Shown: positions 1 through 7,400, counted from the stretch's first letter. The stretch: 8,872 bases of DNA from a bacterium (GCA_024224995.1 JAAENB010000426.1:1-8872), one strand, 5' to 3'. Made by a program: numbers and translations. Notes: generated by a model from the letters alone, not told the origin.

Positions 1-2
1 AA

Positions 3-53
3 CCCCGGATAACATCTTCCGGGAACAGGCCCTGTTTCTAAAATAGTTCACCA
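3..53 (+). repeat. Divergent copy of the end repeat
   Basis: Aligned by eye with the reverse complement of about 8820-8870, this stretch matches at roughly three quarters of positions with a few one-base gaps. Shared blocks include CCCCGG, ATCTT, CGG, GGCCCT and TTT followed by an A-rich run. It has the same orientation as the better copy at 110-147, so the left end carries two copies side by side with a hairpin between them. The alignment is manual and its limits are approximate. Confidence 0.5.
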
Positions 54-70
54 GGATGATGGGTTTTTCT

Positions 71-101
71 CATAACGTGGGGCTTCCAGCCCCTCGTTAT
101 G
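71..101. repeat. 31-base hairpin-forming inverted repeat
   Basis: The arms CATAACG-T-GGGGCT and AGCCCC-T-CGTTATG pair over 13 of 14 positions around a TCC loop, with a single T-T mismatch. No T-run follows immediately on either strand, so this is not a classical intrinsic terminator. It sits between two copies of the end repeat and looks like a REP-type intergenic palindrome. Confidence 0.7.
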
Positions 102-109
102 AAGAAGAA

Positions 110-147
110 GGCCCTATTTAAAAAGAGTTTCTTAAGAGTGCGGACCC
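110..147 (+). repeat. End repeat, left copy (inverted relative to the right end)
   Basis: Positions 110-133 are a perfect 24-base reverse complement of 8822-8845. The core reads GGCCCTATTTAAAAAGAG and continues for six more bases. Similarity goes on past the core through GAGTGC and GACCC, with a small length difference, to about 147. The copies face each other across the gene block. No transposase or other mobility gene lies between them, so they are probably dispersed copies of a non-coding repeat family and not the ends of one transposon. Confidence 0.8.
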
Positions 148-213
148 GGCCGGGCCGGGAAAAAATAGGTCAGAAACTGTTTTTAAAAAATGGATCGGTC
201 TCAGCATGGGGCT

Positions 214-235
214 GCCCGGGGGTGAATCCCCGGGC
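214..235. repeat. GC-rich hairpin
   Basis: The arms GCCCGGGG (214-221) and CCCCGGGC (228-235) are perfect reverse complements around a six-base loop. On the minus strand this follows the YlbF gene by about 110 bases and is itself followed, some 25 bases later, by a run of six T (around 185-190). It could help end the minus-strand transcript, but the T-run is too far away for a standard terminator. Confidence 0.6.
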
Positions 236-245
236 TACATGACGA

Positions 246-266
246 TGCCCTTCCAGGGCATTTTTG
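246..266 (+). terminator. Possible intrinsic terminator or short palindrome
   Basis: The stem ATGCCCT / AGGGCAT closes on a TCC loop and is followed on the plus strand by a run of five T, part of it shared with the end of the stem. This is the form of a rho-independent terminator reading rightward. No plus-strand gene is visible upstream in the window, so either it serves a gene beyond the left edge or it is another intergenic palindrome near the 3' end of the minus-strand pair. Confidence 0.35.
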
Positions 267-343
267 CAATGGGCTTGAATCGTATACCAGATATGGATAT
301 TTGCAGGTGTTGACCCGGAACTCTGTCAACTGCCAACTGCCAA

Positions 344-682
344 CTATTCTTCAGGGGACTTGATTTTATCCATGACCATCTGGATGAGGTTGAGATATTG
401 TTTCTGGGAGAGGATATGGTTTCTAATGAGTTCGTTGGAATCGAGCTCTTTCTGGAGCATGTCTTTTTCCGAAGGAGAGTCCATGGCCGGATCTTCACCG
501 CGAGCGGCTTTTTCATTGAGGTTTTTCCCAATAAGAACCAGCTGGGCCAGGAAATCCTGGGCCTTTTTATCTTTGCTCATTTCCTCAATGCTGGCGCGGT
601 ACTTGCGGGTAATCTCATGAGCCTCAATAAGCTCAGCAAGCTCCCGCGCCTTTTCTATAATAACATGATAATCTTCAGCCAT
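344..682 (-). CDS. YlbF/YmcA-family protein
   Basis: A 112-residue, highly charged, predicted all-helical protein with no signal peptide or membrane segment, so cytoplasmic. The pattern matches the YlbF/YmcA family (formerly DUF964): an N-terminal helix with paired hydrophobic residues (VIIEKARELAELI), a central RYRASIEEMSKDKKAQDFL stretch, a DSPSEKDMLQKEL segment, and a C-terminal helix ending near LIQMVMDKI. Family members in Bacillus form a complex that affects RNA turnover, competence and biofilm formation; whether that role holds here is unknown. It begins 9 bases after the stop of the LysM/M23 peptidase gene and has only a weak ribosome-binding site (CCAAAAG), so translation may be coupled to that gene. 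The length suits a single domain, somewhat shorter than the Bacillus proteins. The family is best known in Firmicutes and also occurs in spirochaetes. Confidence 0.8.
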   Translation of the reverse strand: MAEDYHVIIEKARELAELIEAHEITRKYRASIEEMSKDKKAQDFLAQLVLIGKNLNEKAARGEDPAMDSPSEKDMLQKELDSNELIRNHILSQKQYLNLIQMVMDKIKSPEE

Positions 683-691
683 CTTTTGGGT

Positions 692-1636
692 TTACCAGAG
701 GACTTTTAACGGGTTTAAGAGCTTGCCGTTTTGCCACAGGGTAAAATGGAGATGGGGGCCCGTAGACCAGCCGGTAGAACCCACTCTGCCAATGAGGCTG
801 CCGGCTTTTACTTTTCTGCCGGGGCGGGTTGTTATCCGTGAAAGGTGGCCGTAAAGGGTTTTATACCCGTTAGAATGAACAATGACCACGGCTTTGCCGT
901 AACCGCCCATCCACCCGGTGGCAATAACGCGGCCGGCTCTTGAAGCGCCAACAGCGGTGCCGGTACGGGCGGCAATGTCAATGCCGTTATGAAAGCTTTT
1001 ATTTCTAAAAATGGGGTGTTTTCTTTTGCCGAAAAAGGAACTGAGCCTGCCGCCAAGAGGAGACCTGAACATCTGGTTCCGTTTGTATTCTTTGGCAAGT
1101 TTCGGAGTCATAAAATTGGGTTCCGGTTTGACTCCCTTGATAAAAACAGCAATAGATTTCTTTTCGCCCCAGAAGGAAGCGTAATATTTATAGAGATGGG
1201 GGAGTTTTTCAATAATAATGTTTTCTTTTTCAGTATGGAACAACTCAGAGAGTTGGTCAAGTTCATTGAGATCCTGAATAAAATGGAGCACACCGCGTTC
1301 CGAAGGAACAACGACCTTCTGGTCCACTGAGGCCAGTAAGGATTCCCAATGGGGATTGGCAGCAATGAGAGTATTTATATTCACGCTGTTTTTTTTAGCG
1401 ATTTTCCAGAAATTATCTCCTTTCTCAACAGTAATAACCTTTAGTGAAACATCTTCAAATTGTATATCTTTGCTGATAAAATCGATATAGGTCTTAACTT
1501 CGGGAAAGAGTGACCGGATGTTGAAAGAATTGAAGTTTGTATCGCTGTTGGTATTTGATATGAGAGGGGAAATAATCAATAATAATGCAGCAGCCGTGCA
1601 TACCAGTATTAGGGAAATTGGGATTTTTATTTTCAT
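692..1636 (-). CDS. Membrane-anchored LysM/M23 metallopeptidase
   Basis: A 314-residue protein that probably cuts or remodels peptidoglycan outside the inner membrane. An N-terminal hydrophobic segment (about residues 6-27) serves as a membrane anchor or signal peptide. A LysM peptidoglycan-binding domain follows at about 66-111 (VEKGDNFWKIAKKNSV, then a VVVPS end), a linker of mixed composition runs from 112 to 185, and the C-terminal M23 domain covers about 190-314. The zinc and catalytic motifs are intact: H216-x3-D220 in FHNGID, H264 in LYGHLS, and H295-x-H297 in GPHLHF. All expected ligands are present, so it should be an active endopeptidase and not a degenerate EnvC/NlpD-like activator. 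The ATG at 1636 has GGAG rather far upstream and a weak AAG nearby; no better in-frame start exists before the hydrophobic segment. It leads a two-gene unit with the YlbF-family gene. Confidence 0.92.
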   Translation of the reverse strand: MKIKIPISLILVCTAAALLLIISPLISNTNSDTNFNSFNIRSLFPEVKTYIDFISKDIQFEDVSLKVITVEKGDNFWKIAKKNSVNINTLIAANPHWESLLASVDQKVVVPSERGVLHFIQDLNELDQLSELFHTEKENIIIEKLPHLYKYYASFWGEKKSIAVFIKGVKPEPNFMTPKLAKEYKRNQMFRSPLGGRLSSFFGKRKHPIFRNKSFHNGIDIAARTGTAVGASRAGRVIATGWMGGYGKAVVIVHSNGYKTLYGHLSRITTRPGRKVKAGSLIGRVGSTGWSTGPHLHFTLWQNGKLLNPLKVLW

Positions 1637-1745
1637 CTTGAGATTGACTTCTCCATCTTGTTAGGTGTTTTCTTTATATGTTTGATTTAATAACCAATGG
1701 TTACAATAAAACTATTTATTATAATATATTATCGGAGTCAAGAGA

Positions 1746-1755
1746 TTTTTTTTTT
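1746..1755. repeat. Homopolymer of ten T in an intergenic region
   Basis: An uninterrupted run of ten T on the plus strand (ten A on the minus strand), about 110 bases upstream of the peptidase start. Such tracts can change length by slippage and can alter promoter spacing, but no promoter is assigned across it here. Confidence 0.6.
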
Positions 1756-1777
1756 AGAAGAAAAGAGGGGAGGGGAA

Positions 1778-1841
1778 GGTGATCGGTATAGAAAACTCTT
1801 ACCGATCACCGATTACCCGGGCCGAAGGCCCACCGATTACC
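1778..1841 (-). terminator. Double hairpin after the HAMP-like gene, likely terminator
   Basis: Read on the minus strand, the sequence right after the stop codon forms a small hairpin GGGCC-TTC-GGCCC (a C-UUCG-G tetraloop stem in RNA), followed by a perfect 11-base inverted repeat, GGTGATCGGTA (1778-1788) with TACCGATCACC (1800-1810). A pyrimidine-rich run (TTCCCCTCCCCTCTTTTCTTCT, in two parts) comes next. Two direct copies of CACCGATTACC (1807-1817 and 1831-1841) flank the small hairpin. The UUCG loop and position support a terminator or 3' stabilising structure; the lack of a pure U-tract keeps confidence moderate. Confidence 0.55.
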
Positions 1842-2429
1842 TTACTTATTCCTGTCTTCCAGGGAGCGGATCATCTTTTTGAAGAGCTCATAGAAGTCTT
1901 TGAGTTCGTCTTTGTCACGCAGCGGCCGGGGATAGGGGTATTTCCCCTCAATGATTTCTTTCATATAGTTTGATATAACATAAATGGGCCCGGAAATGCG
2001 GTGGGTTTTCCTGATGAGCAGGATGTAGAGAATAAATCCCTGGATAACTACGATGGAGAGTATAATTAACAGGAGTATTTTATTGTGGAACATTAAATTC
2101 TGAAGGTTTTTCATATTATTATCATGATTTTTGAACTGCAGCTGCATTGTTTTCCGGTTTGTTTCCGTATCCATACCCATCTCCGAAATGGTAGAGATCG
2201 AAGTGAATATACTGTTCTCCAGCTCATAAATGTTCTCAATCCGGTCGTTGTTTATAAATACGTTTGCGCCAATGACACCAACAATAATAGCTGTAATCAA
2301 AGTAACAATCCCGATAATGGAAAAGGTGGTTCTGCGCTGGAATTCTTTGTCAATAAGGTATTGTTTCCTGGCACTTTTGCCCAAATTACCCGATTTTGTT
2401 TTAGTCGATTTTTCATCTGTATTAGCCAT
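1842..2429 (-). CDS. Two-helix membrane protein with C-terminal HAMP-like segment
   Basis: A 195-residue inner-membrane protein. After a charged, Lys-rich cytoplasmic N-terminus (1-35) comes a transmembrane helix (about 36-58), a short periplasmic segment (59-116) rich in Asn and Met, a second helix (about 117-139), and a cytoplasmic tail (140-195). The tail looks like one HAMP unit: RISGPI with the conserved Pro after the second helix, then a DELKDFYELFKKMIRSL heptad helix carrying the typical Asp-Glu pair. Nothing follows it, so there is no methyl-accepting, kinase or cyclase output domain. The ATG at 2429 has a strong site, AAGGAG seven bases upstream, and a good sigma70 promoter at 2470-2498. 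It is transcribed away from the sensor-kinase operon across a shared control region. Its function is unknown; a signalling adaptor or sensor partner is inference. Confidence 0.75.
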   Translation of the reverse strand: MANTDEKSTKTKSGNLGKSARKQYLIDKEFQRRTTFSIIGIVTLITAIIVGVIGANVFINNDRIENIYELENSIFTSISTISEMGMDTETNRKTMQLQFKNHDNNMKNLQNLMFHNKILLLIILSIVVIQGFILYILLIRKTHRISGPIYVISNYMKEIIEGKYPYPRPLRDKDELKDFYELFKKMIRSLEDRNK

Positions 2430-2469
2430 AGATCTGCTCCTTCCCGTTTTGCCGTTTTGAACAGTTGCA

Positions 2470-2498
2470 ATTTTATATGAAAATAAGAATTAAGTCAA
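2470..2498 (-). promoter_or_regulatory. Sigma70-type promoter of the HAMP-like gene
   Basis: On the minus strand, TTGACT (2493-2498) is separated by exactly 17 bases from TAAAAT (2470-2475). Each box matches the consensus at five of six positions. An alternative -10 box, TATAAA, overlaps with 15-base spacing. The start codon lies about 40 bases downstream of the -10 box. Confidence 0.65.
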
Positions 2499-2499
2499 T

Positions 2500-2531
2500 A
2501 AAAAAGTCACTTAAAAAAGTCACTTAAAAAA
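2500..2531. repeat. 13-bp tandem repeat in the divergent control region
   Basis: Two identical, directly adjacent copies of AAAAAAGTCACTT (2500-2512 and 2513-2525) are followed by a third AAAAAA start. The block abuts the minus promoter's -35 box and lies roughly 65 to 90 bases upstream of the predicted plus-strand transcription start. That is a reasonable place for a regulator that acts on both promoters, though no regulator is identified. The runs of A, spaced 13 bases apart, are not precisely in helical phase. Confidence 0.6.
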
Positions 2532-2556
2532 TGTACAAAAAGCGGCTAAAAGATAG

Positions 2557-2585
2557 TGGACATGGCCCAAAAGTGGTGGTATACT
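2557..2585 (+). promoter_or_regulatory. Sigma70-type promoter of the sensor operon
   Basis: TGGACA (2557-2562) and TATACT (2580-2585) are separated by exactly 17 bases, and each matches the consensus at five of six positions. Transcription would start near 2592, leaving a leader of about 16 bases that consists largely of the ribosome-binding site (AAGG at 2597-2600) before the ATG at 2608. Confidence 0.7.
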
Positions 2586-2607
2586 TAAAAGTAGATAAGG
2601 TATTGTT

Positions 2608-3447
2608 ATGTCTCCAAAGAGCTGTATTAACATCATACAAAAAATACTACAATGGTGCTTAATTTTTTCCTCTTCCTGTGCCTTAAACAGGCGGCGGCTC
2701 TTTTTTTTTTGTTTGATATTAATTTTTCTGGCAGGCAAACCCCTCAAGGCTGAACCGCTGAATGTGGTTTATTTCGATCCTGACGGTAATTTAAGAAAAA
2801 TAGCTGCAATACGGGCCCTCGGCAACCAGTATTTTAAGAAGATCCACCGGAAAGTCAATTTTATAGTAGTTGGGAAGAGCAAGACCCTTAAACGCAAAAT
2901 AAATACTATAAAACCGCAAATTATGATAGTTCATTCCCTTTATTATACGGAAGCACGGTATCAATTATCGTTGAAACCCCTCTGTATTTTTACCCGAAAC
3001 GGGAGTTTAACCTACCGCAAGAAAGTAATAACCTTTGATAAATCGATTAAATCATTACCGCATATACGGAATAAGGTCATTGCTTCATCGCCTTTTGGCA
3101 ATTATATCTACACCTTACTGGGACAAAACCGGATACCGTTCAAAACCCTCACTGTCCCAAAGGATCTTGACGCTTTACTGGCGTTGAAGTTCAAACAGGC
3201 AAATGCGGCCCTGGTTTCGGAAACGAACCTGGTTTCCTTTTCAAAGAAATTTCCGGCAGATTACCGGAAAATGAATGTTATTTTCACAACACGGGGCATA
3301 CGCCTGCCCATAGTTGTATCAACAAAGTATAACAAAAATAAGAAGTTTACTGCTGATGTTAAGAGGCTTCTGCTCAGAATGAAGAAAGATCCGGATGGGC
3401 GCAAGCTGTTAAAGATAATGAATTTTGACGGAATAAAGAAGTTTTGA
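2608..3447 (+). CDS. PhnD-like periplasmic substrate-binding protein
   Basis: A 279-residue exported protein resembling the PhnD-type (type II periplasmic binding fold) family that binds phosphonate, phosphite and similar ligands. The signal peptide is odd: about 30 residues, including a weakly hydrophobic patch and the basic NRRR, precede the main hydrophobic core (31-42), with probable cleavage near residue 48. The mature part starts with a beta strand (LNVVYFDPDG). The middle resembles the family pattern of a strand, then an SL-x2-I-x-NKVIASSPFGNY segment where PhnD proteins have their hinge and ligand-binding serines. The C-terminus is a helix with PDGRKLLKIMNF. At about 230 mature residues it is shorter than typical PhnD. 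The start is fixed by AAGG seven bases upstream and the promoter at 2557-2585. No permease or ATPase gene is present; it leads an operon ending in a sensor kinase, which suggests ligand presentation. The ligand cannot be assigned. Confidence 0.72.
   Translation: MSPKSCINIIQKILQWCLIFSSSCALNRRRLFFFCLILIFLAGKPLKAEPLNVVYFDPDGNLRKIAAIRALGNQYFKKIHRKVNFIVVGKSKTLKRKINTIKPQIMIVHSLYYTEARYQLSLKPLCIFTRNGSLTYRKKVITFDKSIKSLPHIRNKVIASSPFGNYIYTLLGQNRIPFKTLTVPKDLDALLALKFKQANAALVSETNLVSFSKKFPADYRKMNVIFTTRGIRLPIVVSTKYNKNKKFTADVKRLLLRMKKDPDGRKLLKIMNFDGIKKF
2701..2710 (+). repeat. Run of ten T inside the signal-peptide codons
   Basis: Ten consecutive T encode part of the phenylalanine-rich hydrophobic core of the PhnD-like protein (after NRRRL). 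A change of one base would shift the frame and abolish the mature protein. Such a tract can be a slippage-prone switch, or simply reflect Phe-rich coding. Confidence 0.7.
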
Positions 3448-3470
3448 TACCCGGGTAAGAGGAGTATTGT

Positions 3471-4424
3471 ATGTACAGGCTATATCTTATTATCTTATAT
3501 CTATTCATCGCAGTGGGGGCGTATTCCGCCTCGCCGGATGAATTTAAATCCCTGCAATTTAAAAAGCCTGGCGCGAAAAGAGTCTTTATTCTTACTTCCG
3601 AGAAATTATCTTCATTTTATTCTGTTCAGCAGGCTATTATTGACGAACTGGAAGGCAAATATGAGGTTTTAAGCTATAACCTGGAGGGAAATGACGGTTT
3701 TGCCGGTAGAATTCCTGCGCTTTTAAAAGCCAAAAAGCCCCATCTTATTGTCTGTATTGGTTCAATGTCTCTTAGAAGTATTGCCGGGAAAATCACGGAT
3801 ATTCCCATACTTTTTGGAATGGTAATTAATTACCGGAAACTGCGCGTGGAACGGTATAAAAATATTGCCGGGGTCTCCCTCATTGTTCCACCGGAAAGTG
3901 TCTTCTATAATCTGAAAAATATTATTCATGATTTTTCCAAAGTAGGGGTTATTGCCAGTAAAGAATACCAGAAGTACTTCTTGAAAAATAAACGCCTGGA
4001 AAGCCTGGGAGTTGACCTCCTGGTTGAAACCGCAAATACTCCGGCTGAAATCGCACAGAGCTACGCAAAAATTTCCGGCAAAGTGGAAGTCCTCTGGATG
4101 GTCCCTGATGTGAGGATAATAACCAGGAAGAGTTTTCTTGACCTGGCGTCAAAAACCCTGAAAGATAAAAAGATATTTATTGTATTTTCGGAGAATTTCG
4201 TTAAAGCCGGCGGATCATTTTCAGTATCGCCGAATTATTCAACTATCGGCTCCCAGCTCGCGGTTATGGCACAAAGAATACTGGACGATAATACCGCGCC
4301 GCCGGTTATTGGCATTGTACCGGTCATTGGAACCTTAGTGGCAATTAACAAAGGGATCCTTAAAAAGATCGGTATAATATTTAAAGAAGGCAGTCTGGAT
4401 AATGTTGATATTATTGTGGAATGA
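3471..4424 (+). CDS. TrpX-type ABC substrate-binding protein
   Basis: A 317-residue exported protein of the ABC-transporter substrate-binding family that includes TrpX (type I periplasmic fold, two Rossmann-like lobes). A short clean signal peptide (residues 1-20, ending AYSA) is followed by a first strand RVFILTSEKL, then SVQQAIIDELEGKYEVLSYNLEG. The family hallmark of summed phospho-lobe strands is seen in HLIVCIGSMSLRSI (91-104), DIPILFGMVIN (110-120), NIAGVSLIVPPE (131-142), and KVGVIASKEY (157-166). The second lobe contains VEVLWMVPDV, IFIVFSENFVKAGGSFSVSPNY and an IGSQLAVMAQRIL helix, and ends with KKIGIIFKEG. The ATG at 3471 has AGAGGAG six to seven bases upstream and lies 23 bases after the preceding stop. 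Known relatives bind amino acids or related small molecules; the ligand here is unassigned. Its stop overlaps the kinase start by four bases, so the two are probably translated in a linked way. Confidence 0.85.
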   Translation: MYRLYLIILYLFIAVGAYSASPDEFKSLQFKKPGAKRVFILTSEKLSSFYSVQQAIIDELEGKYEVLSYNLEGNDGFAGRIPALLKAKKPHLIVCIGSMSLRSIAGKITDIPILFGMVINYRKLRVERYKNIAGVSLIVPPESVFYNLKNIIHDFSKVGVIASKEYQKYFLKNKRLESLGVDLLVETANTPAEIAQSYAKISGKVEVLWMVPDVRIITRKSFLDLASKTLKDKKIFIVFSENFVKAGGSFSVSPNYSTIGSQLAVMAQRILDDNTAPPVIGIVPVIGTLVAINKGILKKIGIIFKEGSLDNVDIIVE

Positions 4425-7400
4425 CAGGTCTAATAATGATAATAAAAAAAATGAGTAATAAATTCAGGAACCTCAGTATTAAAACCAAAACAATGCTGAT
4501 TGTTTCTTCTCTTCTTGTTGTGTTAACACTTCTTTCGAGTCTTGTTTTTATAACCAGGTCTCTTAATGAGATGCGGAGATCCCTGGTTACACGGGGGATA
4601 ACCTTAACAAAGAGTCTTTCTGTTGTCTCGGCATATTCAATCGCGGGGTATGAGTTCTCGGATGTGGAGAACGGCATCTCGGAAACCGTAGCCAGTGACC
4701 CGGAAATAGTATACGGATACCTGGAAGATTTGAAAGGGATGCCTGTTGTTTACCGGGATGATATTGTTAAAGATAACTCGATTATTGTAGACCGTTACAC
4801 AAACCTGGACAGGGTTGTTGCGCAGTATTCTCCTGAAGATTATGGGATAGACCGGTCCGCAGGAGTTACGATACGATTGGTAGAGCATTATAACGAAGAA
4901 TGTATTGATATTAAAATTCCGGTCCTGTTAGAAGAAACCGTCTCGTCGTATATCCGGTTTGGCTTTACCACCAGTTTTTTGAGAAATTCGCTTATAGAGT
5001 ATATTTTTATTTCCTCTTTAGCCATTGTTCTTTTTATTATTGGAGGCCTTGCTGCAAGTTTTTACTTCGCGAAGATGATTTCCGCCCCTATTCTTAAGCT
5101 AAAAGAAGCAGCTGTAGCCCTGGGGAATAAGAATTTCGACTATGTTGTTGATATAAAAAGCGGGGATGAGCTGGGTGTTCTGGCTGCTTCCTTTGAGGAG
5201 ATGAAATATAATATTAAAGATTCCCTGGATATCCTGGAACGGACAAACCGGTGGAAAGATGAATTCCTTGCCAATACCTCTCATGAACTGCGGACTCCGC
5301 TCAACGGGATTATCGGAATTGCCGAGAGTCTCAGGGACGGTGCCACCGGGACACTGCCTCCCGAGACCAGGGAAAATCTCAGCATGATCATTACCAGCGG
5401 CAGGCGTTTAACAGGCCTGGTAAATGATATCCTCGATTTCTCAAAGCTTCAGAACGAGGAGGTTGCCCTGGATATCCGGGCTCTCAATATTCACGAGATT
5501 GCAAACCTGGTCATAGCCCTTTCAAAACCTCTTGTGGGGAAAAAACCGGTAGAAATATACAATGCCATACCTGAAGACCTGCCCCTTGTTGATGGAGACC
5601 AGAACCGGATACAGCAAATTTTGCATAACCTCGTAGGGAACGCGGTAAAGTTTACCGATTCCGGGTCTGTTTCCGTCTCTGCCGAGGTTTTTACCGACAG
5701 GGGGCTTGTTGCGATCAGTGTTGCCGATACGGGGATCGGTATTCCCGAAAATAAATTAAACCGGGTCTTTGACTCTTTTGAACAGGCCGACGCGTCAATT
5801 TCCAGGGAATATGGGGGGACCGGGCTTGGCTTGAGTATCAGCAAAAAGCTTGTTGAACTCCACGGAGGTGTCATTACCGTACAGTCGAAACCGGAACAGG
5901 GATCAACCTTCAGCTTTACCCTTCCTATTAATAACTCCGGTGTAATTATATCAGCAGAAACTCCGGAAGCCCTGTTAAAAGACAGTTTCTTTGTGGAAGA
6001 ACGCAGAGGAGGCTCCGAACCTCCCGGAGGCTCCGAACCTCCCGGAGGCTCCGAACCTCCCGAAGCTGAATCCTCTGAAAGAGACCGGAGTCTTGATGTG
6101 GTAACGAAACTGGCCTATCATTCCGGGGAAATCGTTCCTGACGGATTAAATGAAGGGGGTTATGAAGGGTTTTCCGAAGTCAATATCCTGGTTGTGGATG
6201 ATGAACCGATTAATATACAGGTCCTGGTAAACCAGTTGACCCTGGCCGGTTACAAAGTGGCAACTGCTCTTGATGGAATTGAAGCGCTCAATTCCCTGGC
6301 GGGGAATGCTCTGCCCGATGTTATCCTTCTTGATGTTATGATGCCGAAAATGTCCGGGTATGATGTAAGCCGTACGCTGCGTGAGAAATATTCATTATAT
6401 GAGCTTCCCATTCTTATGCTTACGGCCAAGAATCGTACGGAAGACCTGCTTACGGGATTTGAAGCCGGGGCAAATGACTATCTTTCCAAACCAATAGACA
6501 AACTGGAGCTTCTTGCCAGGGTGAAAACCCTGGTAGCCTTAAAAGAAACGGAAGACGCCTTGCGCAGATCGGAACGGAAATTCCGGGGTATTTTCGAAAA
6601 TGCTCCTTCCGGAATATTTCAGTACACGGTTGACAACAGGCTTCTGGCCGCGAACCAGGCCCTGGCAGACATATTTCAATATGATTCCCCTGAACACATA
6701 ATCGCCGATTCCCTGGAATCAAATATAATTGATAAACTTGAAATAGATGATGCTGTGAGAAAAAATTTAGAACAGTGTTTGCGGAAAAATAATACCCTGA
6801 AGGGATTTGAATTGACAATTCGGAGAAAGGACAGTTCGTTTATTGATATCTCGGTTAATGCCCATGCCGTTACGGATGATATGAATAAGATTCTTTATTT
6901 TGAAGGAACCCTGGAGGATGTAACGGAAAAGAAAGAGGCTGCCGAGCTTCGGATTGCCAAAAAAGCGGCCGATGCTTCGAACAGGGCAAAGAGCGAGTTT
7001 TTGGCCAATATGAGCCATGAGATTCGAACTCCCATGAATGCCATCCTGGGATTTTCCGAGCTCCTTGAAGAACGGGTTCTGGAAGATCAGCATAAACAGT
7101 ACCTGTCGTCAATTATCACGAGCGGAAAAGGCCTGCTCAACCTTATCAATGATATTCTGGACCTTTCAAAGGTTGAAGCCGGGAAACTGGATATACAATA
7201 CAGTGTGGTAAATCCCCATTCTATTTTCAATGAATTAAAACAGGTCTTTTCAATGAACGTGGAGAAAAAAGGACTCGATTTCCGCATTGAAATAGACCCC
7301 GCTCTACCGAAAAACCTGCTCCTTGATGAGCTTCGCCTGCGCCAGATACTTTTTAATCTGGTGGGCAACGCGGTAAAATTTACCGAAGAAGGCTATATCA

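Larger units (their letters stand above)
1..343. other. Non-coding stretch with hairpins and dispersed repeats
   Basis: I see no convincing gene here: open frames are short and cross strong palindromes. The stretch holds a divergent copy of the repeat found at the far right end (about 3-53), a 31-base hairpin (71-101), a clear copy of the same end repeat (110-147), a GC palindrome (145-154), a GC-rich hairpin (214-235), a shorter hairpin followed by five T (246-266), and a short tandem run with period 7 (about 324-345). It lies downstream of the minus-strand pair ending at 344, so some hairpins may stop or stabilise that transcript. Confidence 0.7.
1637..1841. other. Intergenic region between two minus-strand genes
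   Basis: This holds the 3' hairpins of the HAMP-like gene (1778-1841), a pyrimidine-rich stretch on the minus strand, a run of ten T (1746-1755) and an AT-rich segment that should contain the promoter of the peptidase gene. On the minus strand a TTGACT (1736-1741) and a perfect TATAAT (1718-1723) occur, but the 12-base spacing is too short for a standard sigma70 promoter, so I do not call one. Confidence 0.5.

Noticed and set aside
324..345. Possible CRISPR-like or longer tandem array from the CAACTGC run
   Set aside because: Only about three 7-base units without spacers; it is a short tandem run at the 3' end of the YlbF-family gene.
235..531. Minus-strand open frame of 98 codons at the left end
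   Set aside because: It is a frame-shadow of the YlbF-family gene, low-complexity in Lys, Ser and Arg.
1718..1741. Promoter for the peptidase gene from TTGACT and TATAAT on the minus strand
   Set aside because: The boxes are good but only 12 bases apart, which does not fit a standard sigma70 promoter.
1697..1973. Two short plus-strand open frames
   Set aside because: They overlap the hairpin region and the antisense of the HAMP-like gene, with no ribosome-binding site or recognisable product.
2520..2747. Minus-strand open frame of 75 codons
   Set aside because: It lies antisense across the promoter region and the signal-peptide codons of the binding protein; its Lys- and Phe-rich content comes from A/T runs.
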